From: Prosthecobacter sp.
GTDB lineage: Bacteria > Verrucomicrobiota > Verrucomicrobiia > Verrucomicrobiales > Verrucomicrobiaceae
Assembly (NCBI GenBank): GCA_020216965.1
Contig: JAIWOJ010000047.1
Coordinates: forward strand, 1 to 9,215
Direction of reading: 5' to 3'
DNA: 9,215 nucleotides
Position 1 is the stretch's first letter. Each line of letters opens with the position of its first letter. Shown here piece after piece: positions 1-8,550 of this stretch. A program made the position numbers and the translations under genes. The notes beneath the pieces are model-generated. The model searched no databases and was not told where the DNA came from. It was given only the letters and a program-made list of their open reading frames with translations.

Positions 1-3000
1 ATACTGCGCGCCCACAGTCTGGTTTCTTGGCGGGGGGCACGCGGTGGAAGGTGGTGGAGTCAGAGCGGGCTTGTAACCAAAATTCAGTACCAAATTTTCG
101 GCACCTGCCGCGAGGCTAACGGAGGCCACGCCATCTAGCGGGGGCACAGGATCTGCCGTGATGGTGGCACCCTGCACGGCGATCAGGGAGTCTGCACGCA
201 CCTTCAGCACATGCGTGCCATTTGCTAGGCCGTCAAAGCGGTAAAGGCCATCCGCATCGGTGACGCGGGCGTCACGCCAGACTGTGCCGGTGGAGTCAAA
301 CAATTCCACGACCGCGCCTGCGACACCGCCTTCTCCGCTGTTCAGCGCGCCATTACCATTCGTGTCTGCAAAGATCATTCCTCCTAGCGCTCCGGTATAA
401 GCTCTTCCAAAGTCGAGGTTCTCAAGTTCCCATCCGCCCTGCAAAGTGATGGTGTGGGCGGCCACGGTGGTGAGGCGCGTCATCCCGGCTGGGAAGTCAG
501 GATCTGTCCCATCCACGCTGACGACATAACTGCCAGCAGGCAGCAGGAAGCCGTATTCACCTGCCACGTTCGTCACTGTGCTACGGCTCAGTGGCAAGCC
601 GCCGCTGGTGGTGCCGGTGATATTGACGGTGATGTTTGGCAGCCCTGGCTCGGAAGCGCCCCTATTGCCATCTGCGTTTTGGTCATGGAAAACATTCCCC
701 TCCGCCAAGCCCAGTTCGGCAAAGCCAAAGTCTGCCGTCGTCACAGACTGGCCTGCGGTCAGAGTCACGCCGATCTCCTCCGACACGGTGGGCAGCATGG
801 TGTTGTACATGCCCGCGTTGGGGCTGGAGGGTGGGGCGGGCACATGCTGCTCGTCCACGCGCGCCACATACATGCCGGCAGCTAGACCGCTGACAGTGTA
901 ACTGCCAGAGGCATTGGTCACAGCAGCGCCAGCCTCACGCTCATCGGCATCCACGGCACCATTGCCATTGGCGTCAAAATAGACGCTCACCCGCACACCT
1001 GGGATGCCGTCTTCTCCAGCATTTTGCACACCGTTCGCGTTCAAGTCGTAAAAGACCGTATCGCCAATGCTGCCGGTATGGCGGTAGCCAAAATTGATGC
1101 CTGTGCGGTTTTGCTGGGCCGCCAGGGTGACCGCACGCGGGTTTGCGCCACCGCTTACCAGGCTCATGCCTGCGGGCAGGCTAGCGGTGTCCACCTGCAC
1201 CAGGTAGGCACCAGGGTTCAGTCTGGCAAAGCTGTAGCCACCTTGCGCGTCTGTCAGGCTGGTGCGCACGAGCAGGTCTGTGGCCTCCAGCGTGCCATTG
1301 TTGTTGAGATCCCGGAAAAGCTGTACGGTCACGCTGCTAAGGCCATCTTCATCCCAGTCCTGGGCACCGTCAGAGTTTCCATCCGTCCACACCAGTCCGC
1401 GCACGCTGGCGGCTACGGATGGGTCTGCAGGGCCGAAGAAGCCAAAGTCTGCGTCCAGCACTTCGGCACTGTTGGTGGCTAGGCTGCGCTGCAAACTGGT
1501 GGGGGTGGTGGCAAACCAGTCCTCAGGCAGTGACGTCATGTCCACACTGACCGTCCATGGATTGCCTGCGGTGCTTAGACCAAAGACGCGGTAATTGCCC
1601 TGGCTGTCCGCCGTGGCCGTCTTGCTCACCGAGCCGCTCTGGACTCTGATCCGCACCCCGGCCAGCCCTGGCTCCCCGGCATCGCGAGTGCCATTGGCGT
1701 TGAGATCGGCATAGGCCAGGTCGCCAATGCTACCTGTGAGAGCGGTCTCCACCGGGTTGCTCAGCGTGGGCGGGATGATGACCGGGTTCACCGGGCTGGC
1801 GATGGCCTCGTAGTCGCTGTAGGCGGGCAGTAGATTCGTCATCACCGCCTGCGCCGTGCATTCTGCGGTTTCGGGGTCCACTTTCCACACGGTGTTGTTC
1901 GTGGCCGCCGCTCCGCCGGAGCCGGTCGTAGCGCGCAGGGTGCCGTTGATGTCAAAGTCCATGCCCTGCACCCCTTCGATGAAAGTGCTCGTGCCTTTGA
2001 TCTTAAACCGTCCCACATTCGTCACAGCGCCGCTGGTGGGATCAATGGTGACGAGGCGGTCTTTGTCGCCAAACCCCGTGGTTGAGTCATTGGCAATGCC
2101 GTAAAGCACACCGCTTTGAGGATCAAAGCTGATGTCATCAATGTCATACAGTGGAGTTGGCAGCGTGTTTGTGCCGAGCACGACGTAGTCCACGCCTGCG
2201 CCAAAGGCGTCGTTCACATGCAGACCGCTGACGGGGTCGATTTTGAAAAGGCAGTCCAGCAGGGTATTGCCGACCGTGGCGTCTTCCCGGCGGTGGACGG
2301 CAAAGAGGTCACCGCTTTCTGGATCGAAGGCCATGCCGCGAATGTCCACGACGGTGAAACTGCCCAGAGGACCGACGAGCGGATTGCCAGCGCTGACACA
2401 GCGCCCCACTGGGCTCATCAGGCTGGAAGGGGTATTGCCCGTCAGCTCCACGGCGTCGATTTCCTCATAGCCTGACTTGGCCGTGCGCACGATCACTGCG
2501 TCCACGAGGTAGGGTGTGGCAGGGAATGTGACGGTGTAATAGCCTGGGGCGACGGTGGTGTCCGCAGGGATCGGCGAGAGCACATGCACGGTGCCGTTTG
2601 GCTCCACCAGTTCAATGCCGGTCACAAATGGGGCACTGAAGGTCTCGCGCACGCGCACGGAGGTGGCATACACCGGGGTGGCAAATCCCAGGTGCAGATA
2701 CTCTGGGCTGCTGGTGGTCGTGGCGGGTGACCATGCGGTTGGGAAATCCCCTGCCGACGTTGTATCAGGTGCCCCTAGCGCCTGCGCGGCCGACCAGTCC
2801 GTGGTGGACCACTGGCTGCTAAAGCCGACCACGCGGGAGGCCCACTGGCTCACGGTACCACCGGCCCCTGCCTGGGCATTGCTCATTAGCACGTCCGCGC
2901 CCGCGCCGGTGGCTGCATCGCGATCCACCCCGTAGAGCACGGAGCCATCTGGGCTGAGGGCCAGCGCTCGCATCTGGGTGCTGCCTGTGTTCCCCATGTC

Positions 3001-6000
3001 CACCGCCGAGCTGCCGGTGAGCTTGATCAAACGGTCGTTTGCGCTGCCGGCTGCTCCGACGTTTGCCACCAGGTAGCTGCCGCGGAATTCATTGGTCTGA
3101 ATGCTAGCGATGTTACGGATGCTGTCACGCCCGCTGCCGCTGTTCACACTGACGGTGAAGGTAAGCGGGCGTGTCGTCAGCACGCTGTTGGAGGCAGATG
3201 CCGGGAAATTGGTGCTAGCGCTTGTGAAGGCAGCGTTGGAAAACCTGACACTGCCGGGGGTTGTTCCCGCATTGATTCGATAGGTCCAGGTGAAGCTGGC
3301 TGAGCCGCCTGCGGGGATGTTGGCCGAAGACGGTGTGGGGCCGCTAAGTAGGGTGGCCGTGGCGCTGTTGGTCGTCGTCACACTCAAGGCGGGTGGGGAT
3401 ACGCCAGAGATGTTGGTGGCACTGGAGCCCACCGTCATCGTCACGGTAAGTGTTTCCCCATTCAAGATGAGGGTTCTGTCCGTGGTTAGGTCCACCGTCA
3501 GTTCAGTTGGCACTGGCGCACCATATTCCACCAGCGCCCCCCCGGCGTTGATAGTGGCTGGCGTCGATGCCAGGGTGGTCCAGGTGTTGCTCTGTGGATT
3601 GTAGCGCCAAAAGGCGGTGGTAGCGTCCCCGCGCAGTGCGTAGAGGGAGCTGCCTGCGGCCACGAGATCTCCGCCGCTGTTCACGGTGCCCGGCGTGCTT
3701 GCCATTCGCGTCCACACATTGGTCGTCCTGTTGTAGCGGTAAAAGTTGGTTTTGTCATCGCCGCGTAGCGCATAGATGTGCGTGCCATCAAAGGCCAGGG
3801 AGCCGCCGCTTTTGATCCCATCCGGTGCGTCCGCGAGCTTGGTCCAGGTGTTGGCGGCAACATTGTAGCGGTAAAAGCTTCTGCTGCCGTCTCCTCGGAA
3901 GGCGAACAAGTTGACCCCATCGCTGGTCAAGGAGCCGCCTGCTTTGACGCTGGCAGGAATGCTTGCGCGCGTGGCCCAGGTATTGGCAGATGGGTCATAG
4001 CGGTAAAAAGAGGTAGTGCCATTTCCACGCAGGGCATAAAAGAAGGGTGCAAGATAGACTAGCCTGCCACCGCTGCTGATCGTCGCCGGTGCGCTGGCGC
4101 GCGTGGTCCAGGTGTTTGTGGATGGGTCATACCGGTAGAAGGCGGTGGTGCTGTTTCCTCGCAGGGCAAAGAGGTGGGTGCCGTTCGATGCCAGGGAGGC
4201 TCCTGCGTTGATCGTGGCTGGCGCGTTTGCCCGTGCCTGCCATGTCAGGGTGTTTGCGTCATAGCGCCAGAAGGTATTCGTCGAATTGCCGCGCAGGGCA
4301 AAGAGGTTCAGGTTCTGGACAAGGGAACCTGTGTCTGCTGGCTGGGTGGTGCCCAGGTTCCACGTCACCACACCACTGTTGAGCGTGCCGCCCTGCCCCG
4401 CGCTGACAAAAGTGGTACCAGCGGGCACAGTGTCCGTGATGGTCAGCCCCTGCAGGGAATCTGAGCCCGTGTAGTTTGGCGTGACTGTATAGACAATCTG
4501 ATCGCCCGCCTGCGCCGTGGTGCGGTTTGCCGTTTTGGTCAGTAGCGGGGAGAAAGGAAAGTGATTGCCCAGGCTGTTGTCCCCCGCGCTGATCGTCACC
4601 CCGAGGGTGGTAGAGGTCACCTGGTGTCCGGCGGGCACTTCAGGAGATTCCATGTCAATGACCACGAGATATTCCCCCTCGCCCAGATTGCTGAAGAGGT
4701 AGTTTCCTGTGGGAGAGGTCCGGCTGGTCATGAGCAGCTCATTCACATCAGGGCTGCTGTCCCCATCCAGGTCCGCGTAAAGTTCCACAGGCAGGTTCGC
4801 CACTGGCAGCTCGCCGCTGTCTGGCTGGCCGTTCAGGTTAGCGTCGATGAACGCCCTGCCACCAATACTGGAAGGGATCTGACGCCAAAAACCGAAGTTC
4901 ACACTGCCTTTGCTGCCTTCCAGGCCAGACACGGCGATAGGATCTGCGGTGGTCTGCACGACCGGCGTTCCCCCCAGGGCTGTGGGAATGGCCGTTGAGG
5001 TCTCGTCCACATCTACCAAGTAGTCCAGACCCAGGGGTAGGTTGCTGAAGGTATAGGTTCCTCCTGATGCGCTGGTTTGGGATGTGATCTGGGCATCCTG
5101 CGCGGCATCGATCTTGCCATTGCCATTGCGATCACGGAACAGGCGCAGCGTCACGCCGGTGATGCCACTGTCCACGGTGCTCTGGAATTTCCCATCCCTT
5201 CCTAGGTCATTGAAGACTCGCCCACTAATCGCGCCACTGCCTCCTGGACGATAGCCAAAGTCCACGTCCAACCTAGCTTGGTTTAGCGCTACGGTCACGG
5301 TGGCCTGGTTTAGTGTGCTAATGCCGTCCATGTCAAAGGTGGCGGTGTGGTTGGTTGGGGGCGTGACACGCACCACATAGGTACCTGCTGCCAGCCCGGT
5401 GAAATCGTATTTTCCGGTGTTGTCCGTCGTGGTGCTTTGCAGCAGGGTCGTGCCATTGCTGGCATAGAGTTGCACCGCCACGCTGGGTAGCCCCTCATCG
5501 CTGGTATCCATGATGCCGTTGCCGTTCCAGTCCCGGAAAACAGTGTCCCCGATGCGCCCACCGCCGACAGTGACAGGGGCTAGCGCGCCCGTGGACATGA
5601 TTTTGCCGCTGTACTCAAAGGTGTAGCTGTTTGTGTACACGCCCGGTGGTTGGTTGCTGCTGATGCGAGCCCTGAAGGTAATCTCCAGCTTTTTCCCAGC
5701 GGCAATCCCACCATTCAGGGTGAATATCGGCTGCGCCCTGTTGGTGGAATTCACCGTCACTGCTGAACTGCCTGCGCCTGCCAGTTTGGCAGAGACAAGG
5801 TTTTCATAGAGGAAACCTGTGGGAAGTAGCTCACGGATGACAAGCGGCACTGGGCTAGGGCCAGTGCCTTCATTGCTCAGGACGAGATTATAAGTCACCA
5901 GATCGCCAGGGCTAGCCAGGCTGGGAGTCACTGATTTGTCGGGGTAGAGCAGGGGATTACTAGAGACCTCAATCGTCTCGGTGTTGCAGGAGCGTGGCGC

Positions 6001-7551
6001 TTGGTCGCTGGTGGCGCACACCGTATTGGTCAGCACCCCAGTGCCCGTGGCGCGCACGGTCAGGGTAATGCTGTGCACGCTGTTGGCGGGGACGGTGCCG
6101 ATGTTCCAGCGCAGTGGGTTGGTGCTGCTAGGGGTCGGGCTGGCACTGATGTAGCTGATGCCGGCTGGCAGCGTGTCCTCGATCACCACGTTTGTCAGCG
6201 GCGTGTTGCCAAAGGTTGTGTACCAGAGCGTGTAGGTGAAGACCTCATTCGGAGCCACAAGTGGCTTGGAGGCTTGCTTGAAGATCAGTGGCTTGCTGGA
6301 GAGTGAGACGGTCGTCGGCTCATAATAGCGCCAGAGGTGGTCTTTGTTGGTGTACTCACCGCCCGCGTCTCCGCCAAAGGTGTCCCCGTTTGCCTGAAGG
6401 AATCCCGCCGAATCAAAGGCCGAACCTGGCTGTCCAGGGCCGACCAATATTTTTAACTGCACGCGCGCATACTCTGGGCGGAAAAGCTCCAGGTTTCCCC
6501 AGGCCATGCGCACCGCTTTCGGGCTGGTAGTATCCGTCCAACTCGTTGTAGGCGGCAGAGGGTTGGCTTCGCTCAGCGGAAAGCCGATTTTGCTGGCATC
6601 CACACCCACATAGCCCAAGGCAGTGCTTCGCAGGCCAGGCGTGTCCTTGGCGATCATGCTGCCTGGATACTGGATGCGCAGCCAGGGGCCCGTGTTGCGC
6701 ACTGCATTCCTCATGCGTGCTGGGTCTGAGGCGTTCGCATCCCAGTAGGTCTTATTGAAGTGCCAGGCATAGCCGCTCTGCGGCCCGGCTACCGCGCTGC
6801 CCATGCCCCAGGGGGTGTTCCCGCGCCCGTCCACCCCGTCCACGATAGGGGAAATGGGGGCACTGCTGCCAAAGGCTAGCAACTGCTCCGCATCCCAGCG
6901 CGTCGTAGGGATGATGCGGTCGCCCGAGTTGTTCGTCACCAGATTATCGGTGACTGTTCCTGGGTTGTTATCAAAGCCGCCCATTGTTACCCAGCTCTGC
7001 CATGCTGTCTTGGGATCGGTGGAATAAAAGATCCCCGTGTCCGAGTACACACCCGCCATGGTGCCTAGCATCAGCCCGGTGCTGCTGTCCACAGTGTATG
7101 CTTTCTGGCCGATGATGTTCGGCCCCAGTTCCAGCCCCTTCAGCGCACTCTGCGCCTTGGCACCCACGGCCCCATCCCCAAGCGCCAAGATGGATTGGCC
7201 CTTCATCGGCATCGCGATGAAAGCTCCCTTGTCATCAATGCGGCCATACTGTGCGCCCACGACTTGGGTCCCCACAGGGATGAAAAAGGTAGAGTATCCG
7301 CCAGCGCCCGTCGGTGTGCCCACGCTCGGCGTGGCTTTCAGAATCAGCCCCACCACGTCTCCCGCCTGAATGAGTGCCTGCCCAGCGGCCTGACGCTGCT
7401 GCATCCGCTTCAAAGTCTCCTGGTCAAACCCGATGTAATCAGCACGCTGGTTCAAATTATGCGCGAGCGCAGCTTGGCACAAGAACAGCGCCAAGAGACA
7501 TAGCCCCCAGGGGTGAGGGAACCCTCTTTTCACACGCAAACAATCCCGCAT
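1..7551 (-). CDS. Giant secreted multidomain surface protein (SdrD B / DUF11 / kelch / pappalysin-type lectin), 3' end outside window
   Basis: One frame stays open from the start to the window edge, so the gene is partial with at least 2,517 codons. Residues 1-30 look like a Sec signal peptide. Residues 31-417 match nothing I recognise. Then follow DUF11-like domains (418-525, 533-655), SdrD B-like domains (663-769, 773-890, 894-1001), an interrupted DUF11-like domain (1003-1077), six kelch-like repeats (1082-1345), an Ig-like region (1349-1469), a propeller-like region (1491-1922) holding a pappalysin-type lectin domain (1568-1705), five SdrD B-like domains (1939-2495) and a Pro-rich linker. 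All are extracellular beta-rich folds; no catalytic module is seen. The role is inferred to be adhesion or a surface stalk. Start choice: ATG at 7551 puts the signal peptide at the N-terminus. An in-frame ATG at 7626 would add 25 residues and lies about 20 nt from the predicted promoter start. Neither has a good Shine-Dalgarno. Any outer-membrane anchor or sorting signal must lie beyond the edge. Confidence 0.93.
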   Translation of the reverse strand, partial: MRDCLRVKRGFPHPWGLCLLALFLCQAALAHNLNQRADYIGFDQETLKRMQQRQAAGQALIQAGDVVGLILKATPSVGTPTGAGGYSTFFIPVGTQVVGAQYGRIDDKGAFIAMPMKGQSILALGDGAVGAKAQSALKGLELGPNIIGQKAYTVDSSTGLMLGTMAGVYSDTGIFYSTDPKTAWQSWVTMGGFDNNPGTVTDNLVTNNSGDRIIPTTRWDAEQLLAFGSSAPISPIVDGVDGRGNTPWGMGSAVAGPQSGYAWHFNKTYWDANASDPARMRNAVRNTGPWLRIQYPGSMIAKDTPGLRSTALGYVGVDASKIGFPLSEANPLPPTTSWTDTTSPKAVRMAWGNLELFRPEYARVQLKILVGPGQPGSAFDSAGFLQANGDTFGGDAGGEYTNKDHLWRYYEPTTVSLSSKPLIFKQASKPLVAPNEVFTYTLWYTTFGNTPLTNVVIEDTLPAGISYISASPTPSSTNPLRWNIGTVPANSVHSITLTVRATGTGVLTNTVCATSDQAPRSCNTETIEVSSNPLLYPDKSVTPSLASPGDLVTYNLVLSNEGTGPSPVPLVIRELLPTGFLYENLVSAKLAGAGSSAVTVNSTNRAQPIFTLNGGIAAGKKLEITFRARISSNQPPGVYTNSYTFEYSGKIMSTGALAPVTVGGGRIGDTVFRDWNGNGIMDTSDEGLPSVAVQLYASNGTTLLQSTTTDNTGKYDFTGLAAGTYVVRVTPPTNHTATFDMDGISTLNQATVTVALNQARLDVDFGYRPGGSGAISGRVFNDLGRDGKFQSTVDSGITGVTLRLFRDRNGNGKIDAAQDAQITSQTSASGGTYTFSNLPLGLDYLVDVDETSTAIPTALGGTPVVQTTADPIAVSGLEGSKGSVNFGFWRQIPSSIGGRAFIDANLNGQPDSGELPVANLPVELYADLDGDSSPDVNELLMTSRTSPTGNYLFSNLGEGEYLVVIDMESPEVPAGHQVTSTTLGVTISAGDNSLGNHFPFSPLLTKTANRTTAQAGDQIVYTVTPNYTGSDSLQGLTITDTVPAGTTFVSAGQGGTLNSGVVTWNLGTTQPADTGSLVQNLNLFALRGNSTNTFWRYDANTLTWQARANAPATINAGASLASNGTHLFALRGNSTTAFYRYDPSTNTWTTRASAPATISSGGRLVYLAPFFYALRGNGTTSFYRYDPSANTWATRASIPASVKAGGSLTSDGVNLFAFRGDGSRSFYRYNVAANTWTKLADAPDGIKSGGSLAFDGTHIYALRGDDKTNFYRYNRTTNVWTRMASTPGTVNSGGDLVAAGSSLYALRGDATTAFWRYNPQSNTWTTLASTPATINAGGALVEYGAPVPTELTVDLTTDRTLILNGETLTVTMTVGSSATNISGVSPPALSVTTTNSATATLLSGPTPSSANIPAGGSASFTWTYRINAGTTPGSVRFSNAAFTSASTNFPASASNSVLTTRPLTFTVSVNSGSGRDSIRNIASIQTNEFRGSYLVANVGAAGSANDRLIKLTGSSAVDMGNTGSTQMRALALSPDGSVLYGVDRDAATGAGADVLMSNAQAGAGGTVSQWASRVVGFSSQWSTTDWSAAQALGAPDTTSAGDFPTAWSPATTTSSPEYLHLGFATPVYATSVRVRETFSAPFVTGIELVEPNGTVHVLSPIPADTTVAPGYYTVTFPATPYLVDAVIVRTAKSGYEEIDAVELTGNTPSSLMSPVGRCVSAGNPLVGPLGSFTVVDIRGMAFDPESGDLFAVHRREDATVGNTLLDCLFKIDPVSGLHVNDAFGAGVDYVVLGTNTLPTPLYDIDDISFDPQSGVLYGIANDSTTGFGDKDRLVTIDPTSGAVTNVGRFKIKGTSTFIEGVQGMDFDINGTLRATTGSGGAAATNNTVWKVDPETAECTAQAVMTNLLPAYSDYEAIASPVNPVIIPPTLSNPVETALTGSIGDLAYADLNANGTRDAGEPGLAGVRIRVQSGSVSKTATADSQGNYRVFGLSTAGNPWTVSVDMTSLPEDWFATTPTSLQRSLATNSAEVLDADFGFFGPADPSVAASVRGLVWTDGNSDGAQDWDEDGLSSVTVQLFRDLNNNGTLEATDLLVRTSLTDAQGGYSFARLNPGAYLVQVDTASLPAGMSLVSGGANPRAVTLAAQQNRTGINFGYRHTGSIGDTVFYDLNANGVQNAGEDGIPGVRVSVYFDANGNGAVDADEREAGAAVTNASGSYTVSGLAAGMYVARVDEQHVPAPPSSPNAGMYNTMLPTVSEEIGVTLTAGQSVTTADFGFAELGLAEGNVFHDQNADGNRGASEPGLPNITVNITGTTSGGLPLSRSTVTNVAGEYGFLLPAGSYVVSVDGTDPDFPAGMTRLTTVAAHTITLQGGWELENLDFGRAYTGALGGMIFADTNGNGALNSGEGGVAGAVVELFDSTGTVWRDARVTDADGLYRFDGLANGTHVLKVRADSLIAVQGATITADPVPPLDGVASVSLAAGAENLVLNFGYKPALTPPPSTACPPPRNQTVGAQY
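67..1737 (-). repeat. Second SdrD B-like cluster (five domains)
   Basis: Residues 1939-2040, 2047-2157, 2159-2277, 2279-2384 and 2386-2495. Each has a first calcium-type loop ([45 protein letters not shown]), a G-x-Y/L-x-F/V strand, and an end motif like D-F-G-F or N-F-G-Y. The second and third domains add a second loop ([18 protein letters not shown]). In the fourth domain the acidic residues after the loop are partly lost (NRGASE), which may weaken calcium binding. The last is followed by a short Pro-rich linker with one Cys at residue 2505, and the protein continues off the edge. Confidence 0.88.
1786..3081 (-). other. Propeller-like region split by a lectin-like domain
   Basis: Residues 1491-1567 and 1706-1922 both carry a blade-like motif: [14 protein letters not shown] in the first part, [14 protein letters not shown] and [13 protein letters not shown] in the second. 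The related segment [14 protein letters not shown] follows. Between blades come D-x-L-x-x-I-D-P-x-S/T-G strands ([27 protein letters not shown]). This resembles WD/YVTN/NHL-type propellers. The pappalysin-type lectin domain sits between the first blade motif and the rest, so I read it as an insertion in one propeller. Blade number is not certain. Confidence 0.55.
2437..2850 (-). other. Pappalysin-type galactose-binding-like (lectin) domain
   Basis: Residues 1568-1705. Recognisable segments in order are S-x-Q-W-S with [12 protein letters not shown], then [31 protein letters not shown], and a closing [12 protein letters not shown] know this pattern from large secreted proteins of Planctomycetes and Verrucomicrobia and from the lectin-like region of pappalysins. 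It should be a jelly-roll beta-sandwich related to discoidin domains, probably binding carbohydrate. The family name is from memory and not searched. Confidence 0.65.
3145..3507 (-). other. Ig-like beta-sandwich region after the kelch-like block
   Basis: Residues 1349-1469, opening with [20 protein letters not shown] and containing [15 protein letters not shown] followed by [13 protein letters not shown]. The alternating hydrophobic residues, high Thr/Ser content and the G-E-T-L-T-V-T-M segment suggest a CARDB- or BACON-like Ig fold. I cannot assign a named family. It might include the missing strands of the interrupted DUF11 domain. Confidence 0.5.
3517..4308 (-). repeat. Six perfect-period 132-bp / 44-residue kelch-like repeats
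   Basis: Residues 1082-1345 form six units of exactly 44 residues, starting at residues 1082, 1126, 1170, 1214, 1258 and 1302, with no insertion or deletion. The shared pattern is L-Y/F-A-L/F-R-G-N/D, then F-W/Y-R-Y-N/D, N-T/V-W, A-x-x-P and S/A-G-G-x-L. The spacing of G-G, Y/F and W fits kelch blades, except that the second glycine pair is replaced by R-G. Six units would make a six-bladed beta-propeller, which usually binds protein or glycan ligands. The copies differ at many residues, so this is an old array rather than a fresh expansion. Confidence 0.88.
4321..4545 (-). other. DUF11-like domain interrupted by the kelch-like block
   Basis: Residues 1003-1077. The N-terminal two-thirds of a DUF11 domain are clear: [20 protein letters not shown], then [14 protein letters not shown], then VVTWNLGTT. 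The final strands expected after that point are absent. The sequence runs through about 12 residues ([10 protein letters not shown]) directly into the first kelch-like repeat. This is either a C-terminally truncated domain or one whose last strands resume after the repeats. Confidence 0.7.
4549..5565 (-). repeat. First SdrD B-like cluster (three domains)
   Basis: Residues 663-769, 773-890 and 894-1001. Each begins with I-x-G-x-x-F-x-D, followed by a calcium-loop-like D-x-N-x-N/D-G segment. A G-x-Y-x-F-x-x-L strand comes later, and the first two end in V-D/N-F-G-Y/F. Domains two and three have a second loop ([18 protein letters not shown]), while domain one has only the first (DWNGNGIMD). SdrD B modules are calcium-binding, Cna-B-like beta-sandwiches that make rigid stalks. 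The third ends atypically, in N-H-F-P-F-S-P, just before the interrupted DUF11 domain. Confidence 0.88.
5587..6300 (-). other. Two tandem DUF11-like beta-sandwich domains
   Basis: Residues 418-525 and 533-655 of the giant protein. Each shows the DUF11 pattern: an opening K-x-A/V-S/T segment, a V/A-x-P-G/N-D/E turn before an F/VTYxLxxxN-type strand ([23 protein letters not shown]), then a D/E-x-LPxG motif ([20 protein letters not shown]). The first also has W-N-I-G-T near its end. The first domain carries Cys512 and Cys522, ten residues apart, which could form a disulfide. DUF11 domains are Ig-like building blocks of bacterial and archaeal surface proteins and probably act as spacers here. Confidence 0.82.
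7462..7551 (-). other. Signal peptide of the giant surface protein
   Basis: The first 30 residues have a basic n-region (R2, R6, K8, R9), then a hydrophobic core from about residue 16 ([15 protein letters not shown]) ending in A-L-A before H31. This is a typical signal peptidase I site and implies Sec export. Cys25 lies inside the core and is followed by Q-A-A, so it is not a convincing lipobox. If translation began at 7626, the hydrophobic core would sit about 40 residues in, which is unusual for a signal peptide. Confidence 0.75.
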
Positions 7552-7631
7552 CACTCTGCCAGAGGCAGAATCTGCCGCTGGGCACCTAGACCCGGTGGGA
7601 AGAATTGAGCGCGAAGCAGAAGTCATCAATT

Positions 7632-7660
7632 TTTACAATGATGACCATATAAATTATAAT
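7632..7660 (+). promoter_or_regulatory. Predicted sigma70-type promoter for the LysM-amidase operon
   Basis: TTTACA (7632-7637, five of six) is followed after 17 bp by a perfect TATAAT (7655-7660), a near-consensus layout. Transcription would begin near 7667 and read away from the giant gene. The distance to the lipoprotein ATG at 8040 is long (about 370 nt), so a closer promoter may also exist; I could not find a good one. Its -10 overlaps the minus-strand -10 by four bases. Confidence 0.5.
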
Positions 7661-7662
7661 TT
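7651..7662. repeat. 12-bp perfect palindrome AAATTATAATTT
   Basis: The sequence equals its own reverse complement and contains TATAAT on each strand, so it forms the -10 elements of both predicted promoters. RNA polymerase could occupy only one direction at a time. It could also serve as a dimeric repressor site, but nothing else supports that. Confidence 0.6.
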
Positions 7663-7681
7663 CAATAGATTTTCGTGTTGA
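7653..7681 (-). promoter_or_regulatory. Predicted sigma70-type promoter for the giant surface protein gene
   Basis: On the minus strand, TCAACA (7681-7676, four of six consensus bases) is separated by 17 bp from a perfect TATAAT (7658-7653). The start of transcription would be near 7646. That leaves a leader of about 95 nt to the ATG at 7551, or about 20 nt to the alternative ATG at 7626. The surrounding AT-richness raises the chance of a random match. Confidence 0.5.
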
Positions 7682-8039
7682 ATATTAACAAATATAAAAT
7701 GGTTGTCTGTGGGGTGTTCAAGTTAGCAAAAGCGCCATAATTAAAATAAAATTTTAGGATTAAAGACGATGCTCCGAGGCTTTCTGTGGACTGAATTCTA
7801 TCATGGCTTCCACCCTTCCCAGTCATTGGGCTAGTCCTGCCTCACAGATAGCGGTATCATTGTCTTGTAACCCTGCTAGCTCCGATCTGCTGGAGTTTGG
7901 GCAAACTTGTCCCCTGAGAATCTCGTGAATTACCCTGATGCGAGCTTGGTCAGCCAAAAGTGGACGCGATGCCCTGTTTTTCCGTTTTCATCCGCATCTC
8001 GCTTGCAGCGAGTCCTGTTCAGCGGGAACATTCAACCTG

Positions 8040-8546
8040 ATGCTGCTCAACCGTTTCAGTGCCCTCCTCTGTCTGCCCTCTTGTGTGATCCTCCTTGCGT
8101 CTTGTGGCTCATCGGGCGGTGTCAAAGGTGTGCCCAGAAATCTGCCCGAAATCAACCTACAGGGCAGCAGCAGCACGCCAGCACACAGTATGGAGCGCAA
8201 AGATTACCCCTTTGCCCCTGATGGCACGTACATGACCGCCTGGGCCTCTGAAGGGGAAAAAGAGGCCAGTTCTTCAGACATAGAGTCCTGGAGCAGATCT
8301 CATGGAGGAACGGTTTCCCGCCGCAACCCATCTCCAGTGAAGAAAGTTCCACCCAGCAAGAAAAAGACAGCATCCAGCAGCAAGAGCGGCAGCAGCAAGG
8401 GAGGAGGCACTTACACCATCAAAAAAGGCGATACCCTCGGTGCCATCGCACGCAAGCATGGAACCACCGTTGCCAAGCTGAAGGCGGCAAACGGTATGAG
8501 CAGCGATTTCATCCGTGAGGGCAAGACACTGAAAATCCCTAAATAA
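8040..8546 (+). CDS. Small LysM-domain lipoprotein
   Basis: A 168-residue protein. Residues 1-21 are a lipoprotein signal peptide (MLLNRF, hydrophobic stretch, lipobox L-A-S-C), with Cys22 the expected lipidated residue, so the mature protein should be membrane-anchored and face the periplasm. Residues 23-94 form a low-complexity spacer. A Lys/Ser-rich basic linker spans about 95-123. A single LysM domain follows (about 124-167: YTIKKGDTLGAIARKHG, then L-K-A-A-N-G-M and G-K-T-L-K-I-P), which binds the GlcNAc-containing glycan of peptidoglycan. There is no LytM/peptidase M23 domain, unlike NlpD. Start: the frame is open from an ATG at 7938, but only 8040 puts the signal peptide at the N-terminus; no strong Shine-Dalgarno precedes either. 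The stop lies 4 bp before the amidase start, so the two are probably co-transcribed. Confidence 0.9.
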   Translation: MLLNRFSALLCLPSCVILLASCGSSGGVKGVPRNLPEINLQGSSSTPAHSMERKDYPFAPDGTYMTAWASEGEKEASSSDIESWSRSHGGTVSRRNPSPVKKVPPSKKKTASSSKSGSSKGGGTYTIKKGDTLGAIARKHGTTVAKLKAANGMSSDFIREGKTLKIPK

Positions 8547-8550
8547 GAGA

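Larger units (their letters stand above)
7627..8039. other. Divergent intergenic region
   Basis: This lies between the giant minus-strand gene and the plus-strand lipoprotein gene. Positions about 7622-7770 are strikingly AT-rich compared with the flanking genes and hold the promoter signals listed separately. Positions about 7770-8039 have ordinary composition. I see no convincing ORF, tRNA or terminator there. If the plus-strand promoter is used, this stretch is a roughly 370-nt untranslated leader whose role is unknown. Confidence 0.7.

Noticed and set aside
1..15. The pentapeptide V-G-A-Q-Y at the window edge also occurs near the N-terminus of the same protein (about positions 7246-7260)
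   Set aside because: The match is only about five residues and the flanking sequence differs; it is most likely chance, not a duplication.
454..1594. Overlapping plus-strand ORFs up to about 152 codons, and similar ones at 2116-2475, 2555-2935, 3290-3604, 3778-4062, 4561-4998 and 7037-7369
   Set aside because: They lie opposite the giant minus-strand gene, whose frame is open throughout and full of recognisable domains. Their translations are low-complexity and show no domain; they are antisense shadows of GC-rich coding DNA.
3517..4308. Regular 132-bp repeats considered as a CRISPR-like or non-coding tandem array
   Set aside because: The period is a multiple of three, lies in the open frame and encodes a conserved kelch-like pattern; there are no identical short repeats with unique spacers.
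7803..7928. 41-codon plus-strand small ORF with ATG start in the leader
   Set aside because: No Shine-Dalgarno, no hydrophobic segment or motif, and its length is expected by chance; kept only as a possible leader peptide.
7938..8039. 34-codon N-terminal extension of the LysM lipoprotein
   Set aside because: It would push the lipoprotein signal peptide inside the protein and contains no hydrophobic segment that could act as a signal itself.
7907..8221. 104-codon plus-strand ORF overlapping the LysM lipoprotein gene
   Set aside because: It starts with TTG, overlaps the convincing lipoprotein in another frame and has no recognisable domain or signal peptide.
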